This document shows, piece after piece, positions 1 to 8,116 of a DNA stretch of 64,000 nt. The notes beneath the pieces are model-generated. The model ran no database searches, was not told the origin of the DNA, and worked only from the letters and a program-made list of their open reading frames with translations. The stretch lies in assembly GCA_958354105.1 (NCBI GenBank), contig CATWVA010000005.1, positions 23,871 to 87,870 on the forward strand, written 5' to 3'. Each line of letters starts with the position of its first letter. The stretch's first letter is position 1. The translations under genes and the position numbers were made by a program. Source of the stretch: an uncultured Collinsella sp. GTDB taxonomy: Bacteria; Actinomycetota; Coriobacteriia; Coriobacteriales; Coriobacteriaceae.

Positions 1-822
1 GGCATCGCTGTCGTAGTCGACCATCGCGGTCAGCACCTCTGGCAGCAGCCCGGCCTTTACTTTATCCCTGCCCACCTCGACTTTAGCTGTAAGCGTAATG
101 TCGGGCGTGCGCTCCAGCACGCGCAGCTTGCGCTCGCGCCCATCGTTGAGTCCATCGCGAATAAAGACCTTCTTGTTGAGCTCGGCCTTGCCCAATGCAT
201 ACCCGCCGTAGCGCGCAGGCAGCGACATAAACATGCACAGCCCCGACTCCCTCGGAGAGCGCGATCCCTCGATCACATACGCAAGCAGCGCCTTTGCCTT
301 CGCGAGACCCCTTACCTTTGGGGACACCTCGATATACGCCGCAATGAGCTCCTTCGTCGTGAGCTTGCTATCGCGCATGCCCGCATCCCTACTGGTCACC
401 CCGCCGCGGACAAGGTTATCCAACCGGTAGTTCGATGTCATGGCATAGCCGGCATAGATGGCCTCGGCCGCAGAGCTGTCGTGTGCAGCCTGCAAAAACG
501 CCAGCTCGGGAGAGCACACGTATGCATCCAGGTCGCCCATCCAGTGGCCCAGCGAGATAAACGAACCCGCCGGGAGCTCGTTGGTGCACAGGTGCGTCTT
601 AACATGCTTGCTCCGCCGACGGTCGGCGCGCGACGGCACCATCAAATCCAGCGTTTCGATCCCCAGGTCATAGCGATCGATAAACTCCTGCGCCTCCTGG
701 TCACAGAGCGCGCAGGCACCCGCGATCGACACGACCTCTGGTTCCGAATCCCCAAAGCGCGGGTTCGGGATGTGCGCCAAGAGCGCCAGCGCAGCGTTAT
801 GTGAAACGATAAAGTACCCCAT
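1..822 (-). CDS. Coriobacteriia hypothetical protein, possible nuclease-like fold (C-terminus cut by window edge)
   Basis: An open frame runs from an ATG at 822 to base 1 without a stop, giving 274 codons, so the C-terminus lies outside the window. The visible protein begins MGYFIVSHNAALALLAHIP and contains a stretch naming an N-terminal 'SxGHWMGD' region near residue 105 and, at the very end, 'MVDYDSD'. That end resembles the acidic strand of DUF559 or Vsr-like PDDEXK proteins common in Coriobacteriia, which is recall and not a search. No signal peptide or membrane segment is seen. It is divergent from the DUF5710 gene. I do not know its function; a defence or DNA-processing role would be inference. 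Confidence 0.6.
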   Translation of the reverse strand, partial: MGYFIVSHNAALALLAHIPNPRFGDSEPEVVSIAGACALCDQEAQEFIDRYDLGIETLDLMVPSRADRRRSKHVKTHLCTNELPAGSFISLGHWMGDLDAYVCSPELAFLQAAHDSSAAEAIYAGYAMTSNYRLDNLVRGGVTSRDAGMRDSKLTTKELIAAYIEVSPKVRGLAKAKALLAYVIEGSRSPRESGLCMFMSLPARYGGYALGKAELNKKVFIRDGLNDGRERKLRVLERTPDITLTAKVEVGRDKVKAGLLPEVLTAMVDYDSDA

Positions 823-1223
823 GGCGCGAAGATAGCACGCGCGTCGGCGGCGGGCGGCGGCGCGGGCGAGGTTTCGGTAAACGGCCGGCGGTTTTTTGCC
901 GCGACGCGCCCAAAGTGCTCATTCGTCGACGTCAAAACGCAAATCCGTCAAGCTTATGACAAGATTACCGCTCAACTGACCAAAAGCTGACCATTTGCTT
1001 GCCAATTTGCTTGACCGCACGCCCCCAGCAAAGCGTCCCGTGACTTTTTGGACGGTCGAAGCGTCCATCTAGCGACCGCACGCCACGCCACAACTGCCCC
1101 GTCGAGACAGCAAGCACCATCGACCACCAGCACAAACGCGGCCATTTCCAGCCGCGTGCATTGAGCGTCACCGCTGGGGTATCCTTGGAGCACATGCACC
1201 GCAAGCCGCACAAAGGAGCCGCC
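823..1223. other. Divergent intergenic region with a CTGACCAAA-type dispersed motif
   Basis: This 400-base gap separates two divergent genes and must hold both promoters. At 976-1001 it has CTGACCAAAAGCTGACCA, a word also found upstream of the AbiEi-like gene (25717-25757) and at 54117-54145. At 1045-1070 there is a TTTTTGGACGGTCG block followed by CGTCC, so GGACG and CGTCC could pair. The TTTTGGACG word also occurs in the composite repeats at 14650 and 19783. No convincing gene is present; the reading frames here are antisense to neighbours or very short. Confidence 0.4.
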
Positions 1224-1922
1224 ATGCGCACCGAGCTCGATGTTCCCTTTTCGCACAAAGACAAGGCCAAGGCCCTGGGCGCCAAGTGGGACCGGGCCAA
1301 GAAGATCTGGTACGTGCCCGATGGCGTCAACCCCGAGCCCTTTGCCGCGTGGCTGCCCGGCGTGGATCGCTCCGACCCCAGCGCGCCCTACATCTACCTG
1401 GTGCTGGGCAAGCGCGAGTGTTGGAAGTGCCACGAGCAGACAACGGTCGCGGCCTTTGGCATTCCGTATTGGGCGGCCGAGGACTCGGGCAGCAAGGCCG
1501 CGCCCGGCGGCGCGCCCGCCATGGACGACGCGGGCCACATCGCGATCGACACCACTCGCGCCAACGCCGTTGCCATCGTCCCCGCGCTGGGTTGCGTGCC
1601 GGCCGAGATCCGCGACTACCTGCGCGAGCGCTGTGGCTACAAGCCCACAACGTCGCGCACCACCAAGACCGTATCGCTCGCCAGCACCTGCACCGGCTGC
1701 GGCGCGCTGCAAGGCAGCCATTACCTGTTCGAGGAGCCCACGTCGCCGTTTGCGCTCACGGCCATCAACAAGCTACCCGCGCTGGAGTTCGTGCGCGTTG
1801 AAGTCGCCGGCGTCTATGGCATCCCCGACAGTCACGACAACTACGACCAGGCGCTCTTCACCTGGGCACGCGACCACCACACCCAGTTCCACAAAACTTT
1901 GTGCGAGGGGATCTACCTGTAG
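1224..1922 (+). CDS. DUF5710 domain-containing protein
   Basis: This is a 232-residue protein of unknown function. The N-terminal ~55 residues match the DUF5710 pattern: LDVPF, then KxKAKALGAKWD, then KKIWYVPDG and a WLPG end. This small domain is often found in DNA-primase-like or plasmid proteins. The rest contains two Cys pairs, CWKCHE near residue 71 and CTGCGA near residue 158, which may bind one zinc. I chose the ATG at 1224 because AAAGGAG sits five bases upstream; an upstream in-frame ATG at 1194 lacks such a site. No membrane segment or signal peptide is seen. It stands alone between a divergent gene and the end of a minus-strand operon. Confidence 0.7.
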   Translation: MRTELDVPFSHKDKAKALGAKWDRAKKIWYVPDGVNPEPFAAWLPGVDRSDPSAPYIYLVLGKRECWKCHEQTTVAAFGIPYWAAEDSGSKAAPGGAPAMDDAGHIAIDTTRANAVAIVPALGCVPAEIRDYLRERCGYKPTTSRTTKTVSLASTCTGCGALQGSHYLFEEPTSPFALTAINKLPALEFVRVEVAGVYGIPDSHDNYDQALFTWARDHHTQFHKTLCEGIYL

Positions 1923-2047
1923 GACAAAACTCGGAAATCGAGTATGCGCAGATAGCAAGGTATATCTAACGAGAAACCTAGAGGCCGACACTTAGCTGAC
2001 CAACAATCGATAATCGATACTCCGACTGAATAAATATAGAAACAAAC

Positions 2048-2077
2048 CCCCTGCGCACCGGAGTCAGCGCAGGGGGC
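2048..2077 (-). terminator. Rho-independent terminator of PTS module 1
   Basis: CCCCCTGCGC at 2048-2057 pairs perfectly with GCGCAGGGGG at 2068-2077 around a 10-base loop. Read on the minus strand the stem is followed by TTTGTTT. It lies 60 bases past the end of the EIID reading frame. The remaining bases 1923-2047 hold nothing I recognise. Confidence 0.7.
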
Positions 2078-2138
2078 AGTGCTTGAATCAAAACTCAGCC
2101 GGATGGCAATCATCTCAAGCCGAGCAAGGATGTCAACT

Positions 2139-2956
2139 CTAGAGAATTCCAACCGCAGAGCATGCAATCGAAAAGACGACTATCGAGACAAGGACGACCG
2201 CAGTATTTGGCTTCTTTCCCATAACCCAATAAATCGCGGCTGTTGCGATTACCGGAAGCAGGCATGGCATAATCTGATCCAGCACGCCTTGAATGGCAAG
2301 GGCCTCATCGCCCGAACCGAAAGCCAGCGGAGTTGTAACGCTCACCATTGAGGCAATCATTGCTCCCACCGCCATCATTCCGACGACGCCAGTCAGTTTC
2401 GTCAGACGTTTCATGATATTTGTCTCGGACAGCTTAACGAGTAGCTTGCTGCCCATCTCGTAACCTTTAATGGCGCAAATGTAGCGCACGGCTTGTGCGG
2501 GTATGTTAAACAGCAAGAAAAATAGGACAGCGCCGAGCGGGTTCCCTTGCATTGCGATGGAGCAGCCAATTCCGGCAGTAACCGTACGCCAGGTTGTTAG
2601 AAACAACGAATCGCCAATGCAGACAACGGACCCATAAGCGAAGTCTTCACGTTGCTGATAGCTTCTCCGCCAATTTCTCCGCCGTTCGCCTTCACCTCCT
2701 CCATTGCTGTCACAATTCCACAAACCAGCGTCGCGAGATAGGGAGTGATGTTAAAGAACTCAAGATGGCGCTTCAATGCGTCTGCGCAATCTTCTTTCGA
2801 CGGATACAGCTTCTTGATAATTGGGCCAAGCGTAAATGCGTTCGCAAGGTACATTTGCCGCTCGTAATCCCAGGACCCCTCGAATGTCATTGAGCGTAGG
2901 AAAATTTTATTGAGATCGGACTTGGTGATTTTCGATCCGCCTTCTTTAGAACTCAT
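2139..2956 (-). pseudogene. PTS mannose-family EIID component, broken by a one-base deletion
   Basis: EIID is the second membrane subunit of a mannose-type PTS permease and works with EIIC to carry the sugar across. The gene starts at 2956 with AAGGAGACGACG before the ATG and reads normally for 115 codons to LMGPLS, then shifts to ALAIRCF and a stop. The next frame resumes with the rest of an EIID, from IGDSLF to the C-terminal helix ending SAVGIL at 2139. Adding one C between 2620 and 2621 (a G on the coding strand) restores SGIGDS, the sequence seen in the intact paralogue. The repaired protein would be 272 residues. It overlaps the upstream EIIC by 11 bases. A sequencing error cannot be excluded. 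Confidence 0.85.
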
Positions 2957-3716
2957 CGTCGTCTCCTTCCACAGAAGCCGTAACAGCGGCAGCGGATTCG
3001 CGATCTTTAAATACCATCAACAGCACAATTCCGGCGGCGATGAGCGAAACACCCAAAATTGGCAAGCCCAGATACGCACTGAGAACGAATCCAAAAATCA
3101 AATAAGGCAACAACTTCCGGTCCATGATGGTCCTAAGCAGAATGACAAAGCCGAGGGCGGGCAAAATGCCTGCGGCAACCGTCAAGCCATGCTGGACAAA
3201 TTCGGGAATAGCCGCAAGGACACCTTCCATAACCGGAGCACCCAGCGCATAAGCTGCGGTCACATACAGCGCCTGGGGAATAATGAACCCAAAGAAGCTA
3301 GAGATAAGATGGGTCCTGCACACCCCGTCAACGTCTCCTCGTTCGGCATATCCATCGGCGGCGCGATTAATAAGAGGAATCAGAACGATGTAGCAAAAAT
3401 TCCTGATTACCATTCCGAGCATTGAAATTGGGATTGCCAAAGCAACGCCGGCGCCAGCATCTGAATGGGAAATGACCGCAAACGCAGTGCCCAAAATGCC
3501 ACCGGAAATCACGTCAGGAGGCGCAGCCGCTCCGATTCCCTGAGCGCCCATAAGAGCCAGCTCAATCGTGGCGCCGATAATACAGCCACTTGCCAAATCA
3601 CCGAATGCGAGACCCACAATTGTTCCCGTTATCAGGGGTCTATCAAGCATTGATTTACCAAGAAACCAATTCGAATAGCTAAAGCATGAAATAAGAAAGA
3701 TCAACAGAATGTCCAT
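2946..3716 (-). CDS. PTS mannose-family EIIC component (module 1)
   Basis: This 256-residue hydrophobic protein is the EIIC channel subunit of a mannose-type PTS. The family pattern is visible: an N-terminal helix, the LDRPLITGTIVGLAFGD stretch, the GAAAPPD loop, and a charged C-terminal tail ending GDDDEF. The ATG at 3716 is preferred over a GTG 21 bases upstream because AAGGAGAGG lies seven bases before it. It follows EIIB by 44 bases and overlaps the damaged EIID gene downstream. If EIID is really dead, this permease would need an EIID from another module. This stretch looks more AT-rich than its surroundings. Confidence 0.9.
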   Translation of the reverse strand: MDILLIFLISCFSYSNWFLGKSMLDRPLITGTIVGLAFGDLASGCIIGATIELALMGAQGIGAAAPPDVISGGILGTAFAVISHSDAGAGVALAIPISMLGMVIRNFCYIVLIPLINRAADGYAERGDVDGVCRTHLISSFFGFIIPQALYVTAAYALGAPVMEGVLAAIPEFVQHGLTVAAGILPALGFVILLRTIMDRKLLPYLIFGFVLSAYLGLPILGVSLIAAGIVLLMVFKDRESAAAVTASVEGDDDEF

Positions 3717-3760
3717 TGCATCCCCTCTCCTTAGCACAAATATCTGTCCGCGCTAAAGGC

Positions 3761-4231
3761 CTATAGAGCCTCCGTCAGTCGTAATGCCTTATCTCCTGGC
3801 AAACTCCGAATTACGACATCGACTCCCGCCTCAACAAGCGCAACAAGGCTCTTCTCTTCGTCCGGAGAAACGTAAACGCACCGACTAATTTGTCGCGTTC
3901 CCTCTCTCGGTATGACGTTTCCCAGATTAATTGCCTTGATATCTGGGCACCCTTGAGCGAGAAGGCAAGCATCTTTTACGGTTTTGACGACTATAAACAG
4001 ACGATATTTGTCCGTTATGCCACTTCTGATCGCCGCAATCGAATCATCAAGTCCTTTTATCACAAGCTTGCATCCAGACGGCTTTGCCATTTTCAGTATT
4101 GCGCGTTGAGCATCATCTGCAGCAACCTCGTCATTTGCGACAAGAATGCAATCAGCCCCTAATGCAGACAGCCAAGATACGGCAACCTGTCCATGGACAA
4201 GTCTCTCATCCACCCTCGTTGCGACGATCAT
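3761..4231 (-). CDS. PTS mannose-family EIIB component (module 1)
   Basis: This 156-residue cytoplasmic protein carries phosphate from EIIA to the incoming sugar. The family active-site stretch RVDERLVHGQV is near the start, with the phospho-acceptor His at residue 13 from the chosen ATG. I chose the ATG at 4231 over a GTG nine bases upstream because GGAATGG is well spaced only from the ATG. It sits between the SIS deglycase and EIIC in one operon. No EIIA gene is present in this module, so phosphate must come from an EIIA elsewhere, for example 18236-18655 or the EIIAB at 38405-39328. Confidence 0.92.
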   Translation of the reverse strand: MIVATRVDERLVHGQVAVSWLSALGADCILVANDEVAADDAQRAILKMAKPSGCKLVIKGLDDSIAAIRSGITDKYRLFIVVKTVKDACLLAQGCPDIKAINLGNVIPREGTRQISRCVYVSPDEEKSLVALVEAGVDVVIRSLPGDKALRLTEAL

Positions 4232-4274
4232 AATTGTCACCCATTCCTAAAAGCGAGTCGATAAAACCAGGCGT

Positions 4275-5243
4275 TTAATACTCGACATGCCACATATAAC
4301 GGCGCGTCATCAGATCGTGTTTCCTGATATCCCCGAGTGCAGACAGGAGCCTACGCTGTGCCGCATCAAACACAAAGTGATTGAAGAACTCGCAGACACT
4401 TGCCGGGAATTGATTGATATAGAGTTCCTTCGCATCCAGCACCGTGACCCGGTCGGCATATTCATCAAGGAACTTCTTTGCACGCTCATCGTTGGAACGA
4501 TTTCGGCCATCGCTCATAAACAGAACGAAGGGAGTAGTTCGGTCCACAATCTCAAACGGCCCATGGAAGAACTCGCCGGTATTGATGAGGGGCGCATGGA
4601 CCCATTGCATCTCCATCAAGCTGCAGATGGAGAAACCATAGCCGACACCCAGGGCAGGGCCGCCAGCAAGCGGTACGATAATCTTGTCGTCCTTGTGCAA
4701 ACGGGCAAACTCTTGCGCGCGGGGCTCGATATAACGAACGACCTCATTCACAACGTCCTGCAGCATATCAAACGCCGCGTTAGCGTCGTTCAGATGCTCA
4801 TAGCCATCGAAAGCAGCGAGAATCTCAAAGGCGAGCTTGAGAATAGGAGCGGCGTTGCTCTCCATGTATTTAGTCTCGGGATTAAAGATCGTGTTGAAGG
4901 GGACGTGGTAATCAGCAATCTTGCTCATATCGGCATTGGGGTCATGGCAATAGGCAATCGTAACCGCCCCTGCATTTTTCGCGACCTCGGTCGCCACCAT
5001 AGTCTCGGGGGTTCCCGAGAGCGAGCAGAACACGGCAATGGAGTTCTCATCCAGAGCCTTCGGGGTGGCATGCACAAATTCGTTGCTCGTAATCAGCTGG
5101 GCATCGATGCCCTTGCCTTCGCGCTGAATCAGGTAGAAAGCCGGATACTGAGCAAGGAGGGACCCACCGCATGCAACAAAATAAACGTTCTTAGGATGGA
5201 AATCCTTGGTGAGCAGATCCTGGACGATGTTCTCTTCTTTCAT
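4275..5243 (-). CDS. SIS-domain deglycase of the FrlB/GfrF type (module 1)
   Basis: This 322-residue cytoplasmic protein has two SIS domains and resembles FrlB and GfrF, which split 6-phosphorylated Amadori compounds such as fructoselysine-6-phosphate into a sugar phosphate and the free amine. The first SIS motif (VACGGS) is at residues 23-28 and the second domain begins near residue 188. Glu211 and His227, 16 apart, match the spacing of the catalytic Glu/His pair in the GlmS isomerase domain and in FrlB. The C-terminus reads RRYMWHVEY, close to the RRYYGG-type end I recall for E. coli FrlB. AAGGAGTAGCC precedes the ATG. It is the first gene of the EIIB-EIIC-EIID operon. Which amino sugar it acts on cannot be read from the sequence. 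Confidence 0.85.
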   Translation of the reverse strand: MKEENIVQDLLTKDFHPKNVYFVACGGSLLAQYPAFYLIQREGKGIDAQLITSNEFVHATPKALDENSIAVFCSLSGTPETMVATEVAKNAGAVTIAYCHDPNADMSKIADYHVPFNTIFNPETKYMESNAAPILKLAFEILAAFDGYEHLNDANAAFDMLQDVVNEVVRYIEPRAQEFARLHKDDKIIVPLAGGPALGVGYGFSICSLMEMQWVHAPLINTGEFFHGPFEIVDRTTPFVLFMSDGRNRSNDERAKKFLDEYADRVTVLDAKELYINQFPASVCEFFNHFVFDAAQRRLLSALGDIRKHDLMTRRYMWHVEY

Positions 5244-5258
5244 GGCTACTCCTTTTGT

Positions 5259-5288
5259 ATTAATACATGTCCTACTACATGTATTAAT
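5259..5288. promoter_or_regulatory. Operator candidate of module 1 (12-6-12 inverted repeat)
   Basis: ATTAATACATGT (5259-5270) and ACATGTATTAAT (5277-5288) form a perfect 12-base inverted repeat with a six-base spacer. It lies 16 bases before the deglycase start. The core AATACATGTATT recurs in front of the neighbouring GntR gene (6125-6136), which suggests one regulator binding both sites. Confidence 0.7.
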
Positions 5289-5323
5289 TACAGAATAATT
5301 CCCGCCAAAATGGAGTCAAGAAA

Positions 5324-5353
5324 AAACTGCCGCTTTCCCGTGAACGGCAGTTT
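5324..5353 (-). terminator. Terminator after the module 1 GntR gene
   Basis: AAACTGCCG (5324-5332) pairs with CGGCAGTTT (5345-5353). On the minus strand the stem is followed by a run of T residues. It separates the GntR transcript from the deglycase-PTS operon, which therefore needs its own promoter. Confidence 0.75.
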
Positions 5354-5376
5354 AGAGTCGTAAGCGGTAGGCGCTT

Positions 5377-6093
5377 TTATGCGTAAAACTGATATAGTCC
5401 CGGATCGTCGGCAATGGCATGCTGATCGGCAACATGCAGCGGATGCCCTTCCGAATCTTTAACGAAGGATCTATTGAATAGCAGAGCCGAACCAAGGTCG
5501 ACTTTGAGGAGCTCAGCGTCACGATCGTCCGCATAGACAATTCCTATACGACGAGTAAGCTCCCCTGGCATCACACCATGGTGCTGTAAAAGTTCGTATA
5601 AAGACCCTTCGAGATCGTGTTCAGCCAAGAACGCGAAGGAGGCTCGAAAGTAATTGGTTTCGGACAGCACCGGCCTACCATCAGAAAACCTAACGCGACA
5701 GAGCTTAAAAGCAGGCGAATTGTCTAAGCCCAGGAATGAAGCCACTTCCTTTGGGCAATCCGCTTCAAGAGAGGCGGATACAATCCGTGCAGACGGCTCC
5801 TTTCCCTGCAATCGGCAAAGATTGGAGAAGCTGACGGAAGAACGTGCATTTCCGTCAGAAGCAACAGTCGCATTTTCTTTATCTGCAACGAACGTGCCTC
5901 GCCCATGCTCTTTTACCATCAAGCCTTCATTTACAAGATTCGACAATGCGTGTCGCAGCGTCACGCGGCTGACGCCAAGCTGCTTGCACAATATCTGTTC
6001 TCCCGGGACTTGCTCACCAGGCCCCCAAGCACCCGATTCAATATTCGCCCTTAAACGTTCTTCAACCTGAAGATATAGCGGCTTTTCCTCCAT
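5377..6093 (-). CDS. GntR-family regulator with UTRA domain (module 1)
   Basis: This 238-residue protein is a HutC-subfamily GntR repressor. Residues 5-70 form the winged helix (PLYLQVEERLRANIES, GVSRVTLRHAL, HGRGTFV). Residues ~95-236 form the UTRA ligand-binding domain, which in this subfamily senses a sugar phosphate or amino sugar. AGGAGG lies seven bases before the ATG. It is followed by its own terminator and then the deglycase-PTS operon. A TACATGTA-centred palindrome occurs before both this gene and the deglycase, so autoregulation and control of module 1 are the likely role. The effector is not known. Confidence 0.9.
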   Translation of the reverse strand: MEEKPLYLQVEERLRANIESGAWGPGEQVPGEQILCKQLGVSRVTLRHALSNLVNEGLMVKEHGRGTFVADKENATVASDGNARSSVSFSNLCRLQGKEPSARIVSASLEADCPKEVASFLGLDNSPAFKLCRVRFSDGRPVLSETNYFRASFAFLAEHDLEGSLYELLQHHGVMPGELTRRIGIVYADDRDAELLKVDLGSALLFNRSFVKDSEGHPLHVADQHAIADDPGLYQFYA

Positions 6094-6124
6094 TATTACC
6101 TCCTGACAGCCTGATACTTGTAAT

Positions 6125-6136
6125 AATACATGTATT
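6125..6136. promoter_or_regulatory. Operator candidate of the module 1 GntR gene
   Basis: AATACATGTATT is a perfect 12-base palindrome 32 bases before the GntR start. The same palindrome arms are found in the 5259-5288 inverted repeat. The surrounding 6094-6326 otherwise holds nothing I recognise. Confidence 0.65.
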
Positions 6137-6326
6137 GACTTTCCGTCAGCTTCATATGCGTTGCCATTTTCTAATTACTTGGAGAAAACCCTTTACAGAA
6201 ATAAGGAAGTGCGAAGCATAGTATGCCGAGTGCGATGCCCACATGTTCCCCATCGGAGCGCTGTGGGCGTAGCGCACCGCATGTCGGACCACTTGATTTT
6301 GTGGACTGGCAATTTGGTCGTCGAAG

Positions 6327-6608
6327 CTATGACTCCGCATCGTCATAGGCAATGGCACATCCGCAAGTTGGGCATTGCTGAGGATAGACTAGAAGACACA
6401 GGCCTGTTCGAGCCCGCGGGTCGACAGCATGTTTGTCGCGGGTGTCGATGAAACTGATGTCTAGGCATGGGAGGTCTGCGCCACAGCGAGGGCAGGACAG
6501 ACAGATTTGGCCGCAGGTGGCCTCGACGAGTGGAAACAGACTCCGGTCCATTAACGCTCGCGGTAGGTTTCCGTACACGCCTCGTGCGATATCACTTCGC
6601 CATCCCAT
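6327..6608 (-). CDS. Small zinc-ribbon hypothetical protein
   Basis: This 93-residue protein has two Cys pairs, CLSCPRCG near residues 37-44 and CPTCGC near residues 79-84, typical of a small zinc ribbon. It has no signal peptide or membrane helix. AAGGGGAGA precedes the ATG at 6608. It lies downstream of the HNH nuclease on the same strand with a 118-base gap, so co-transcription is possible. The function is not known. The Cys spacing is the main reason to believe it is a real gene. Confidence 0.55.
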   Translation of the reverse strand: MGWRSDIARGVYGNLPRALMDRSLFPLVEATCGQICLSCPRCGADLPCLDISFIDTRDKHAVDPRARTGLCLLVYPQQCPTCGCAIAYDDAES

Positions 6609-6726
6609 GGTCTCCCCTTTCCCGTTTTAGCTGTTGAGGAGAGGATGACAGGATCGCGCAGCTCTCGATGCGGCGCGATGCGATCCGATCAATCGACATG
6701 ATTGGACTGCGACAGGCAGCACCCGC

Positions 6727-7809
6727 TTAATACGGAGCAACAGCTTCCGCCCGACGTCGCGATTCCGAGAAATCGAACTCGGCGCGGTGGGCTTCGAGGA
6801 ATCGAGCGTTGGGTCGCAAGCGATGCTCGTCCGGCTCGCGCAATGCCGACCCTGCAAATGCTGCATAGTCCGTATGCTGCAGAAGGTACGACCCGCAAAG
6901 TTGATAGTCACCGCGCACCAGTTCGAACGAAATCAGATGAGCATCGAACAGCGCGTGTAAATCGCGGCGCAGCAGGATGCCATTGCTGACAACCTGCGAC
7001 TTGGGACCCGAGTAATTCTCGATATGCACGGCTTCGAGCGCCTCGCCGACATTGCAACCCGAGACGGCACATCGACCGGTATAGGCCTCAAAGAGCTGAT
7101 TGCGGAAACGCTGCTGGCCGATTCGTTCACGACGCAGCGCGTAGCGAACCTTTTCATCGTCGCTCGCCGGAGCGCCAGAAAACTCCGCCGCGACCGGAGC
7201 CTCCTTCATGTAGCTCATATCGGGGAAGAACCGCGCATCGGGTCCACCCTTATGGACGGGGCCATGCAACACAAACCAGTTGTTCTCCGGCTCGTAGCGT
7301 TCAACGAATGCTAGGCCTAGCACCTTGTAGCCAGCGCTTGTTGCAAAGAACACGCCAACGGGAACGCCACACTCCATGCAGTTGATCATTTTTTCGTTGT
7401 AGCGCCGGTTGCGCCAGCTTTCGACCGAAGCACTTTGCAATGAATACTTGAACACCCACGTGCCGTCCTCAAGATAGAGCGGGGGAACATCGGAATAGCT
7501 CCCACTTATAGAGCTATGCACCGAAAGCGCAAAGGTCTTTTCCACAGGGTGCTTGATGCGTCCACGACCCGGCCAATAAATACCTGATTGACGAGAAACG
7601 CAAAAGGTCTCAGAGCCAATCGTCATGCGATAAGGATACTGGGGGCTATCAGCTTTAATGTTATGAGGTAGTTTTTCCCAAATCTCGCCACGCTGTTCCT
7701 CGCGCAAGAACCACTCCCAAGCCAAAACATACTCAGACGGCACAAGACTACAAGCGCGGTCATAACTCGGCTGAGCAATCAGCGGAACACTAGAGGCAAT
7801 GCCGTCCAT
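6727..7809 (-). CDS. HNH endonuclease domain protein
   Basis: This 360-residue protein ends in a clear HNH nuclease domain (about residues 255-320): GRCAVSGC supplies a Cys pair, followed by AVHIENY, then SNGILLRRDLHALFD, where the His, Asn and His of the metal site are expected. The N-terminal ~220 residues are not recognised; the middle (VGVFFATSAGYKVLGLAFVERY) could be a small binding domain that guides the nuclease. I place the start at the ATG at 7809, six bases after GGAGG, and not at an upstream codon. Proteins of this build act in restriction of foreign DNA in some genomes, but no methylase or partner is adjacent, so that role is inference. Confidence 0.8.
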   Translation of the reverse strand: MDGIASSVPLIAQPSYDRACSLVPSEYVLAWEWFLREEQRGEIWEKLPHNIKADSPQYPYRMTIGSETFCVSRQSGIYWPGRGRIKHPVEKTFALSVHSSISGSYSDVPPLYLEDGTWVFKYSLQSASVESWRNRRYNEKMINCMECGVPVGVFFATSAGYKVLGLAFVERYEPENNWFVLHGPVHKGGPDARFFPDMSYMKEAPVAAEFSGAPASDDEKVRYALRRERIGQQRFRNQLFEAYTGRCAVSGCNVGEALEAVHIENYSGPKSQVVSNGILLRRDLHALFDAHLISFELVRGDYQLCGSYLLQHTDYAAFAGSALREPDEHRLRPNARFLEAHRAEFDFSESRRRAEAVAPY

Positions 7810-7894
7810 AAGGAACCTCCAGAAAGAACAGTTCCCCACATTATCGCCGATCCCGAGCGATATGCGACAAAGTGTTTGCACCAGACAGCCACAC

Positions 7895-7928
7895 AAAAGG
7901 GGCCGCTTCGATTGAAGCGGCCCCTTTT
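7895..7928. terminator. Strong terminator hairpin between the SipW-type genes and the HNH gene
   Basis: AAAAGGGGCCGCTTC pairs perfectly with GAAGCGGCCCCTTTT around GATT. It has A and T runs on both sides, so it can work on either strand. It ends the minus-strand SipW-type transcript before the HNH gene promoter. Confidence 0.8.
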
Positions 7929-7954
7929 AGGCATATTTAGCTGGCGGCTTAAGT

Positions 7955-8116
7955 CTACTTGGAATCAGGCACGATGCCGACCAGGCTAACCGTTACATCA
8001 AAGGTCGGGCTTCCTTCGCCAACGTCGAGGCCAGACATATTCTGGCAATCGTTGTCGGCGCCTTCTATCCAAACGGCAACCTTCATGTTCGTGCCGTTAG
8101 CGAAAGCCGTAGCTTT
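7955..8116 (-). pseudogene. C-terminal fragment of a SipW-type exported protein
   Basis: After the stop of the 8115-9071 gene, an open stretch of 53 codons in a different frame reads KATAFANGTNMKVAVWIEG, then ADNDCQ, and ends TVSLVGIVPDSK before a TAG at 7955. It lines up with the end of the upstream gene (VYIWLEGTDADCV... TLRMVGTNSQ): same W-x-E-G, Asp-x-Cys and Val-Thr-Leu pattern. There is no start codon or ribosome site in front of it. The simplest reading is the tail of a tandem duplicate that lost its front part, possibly by recombination between two copies. The in-frame order and stop are directly visible. Confidence 0.65.
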
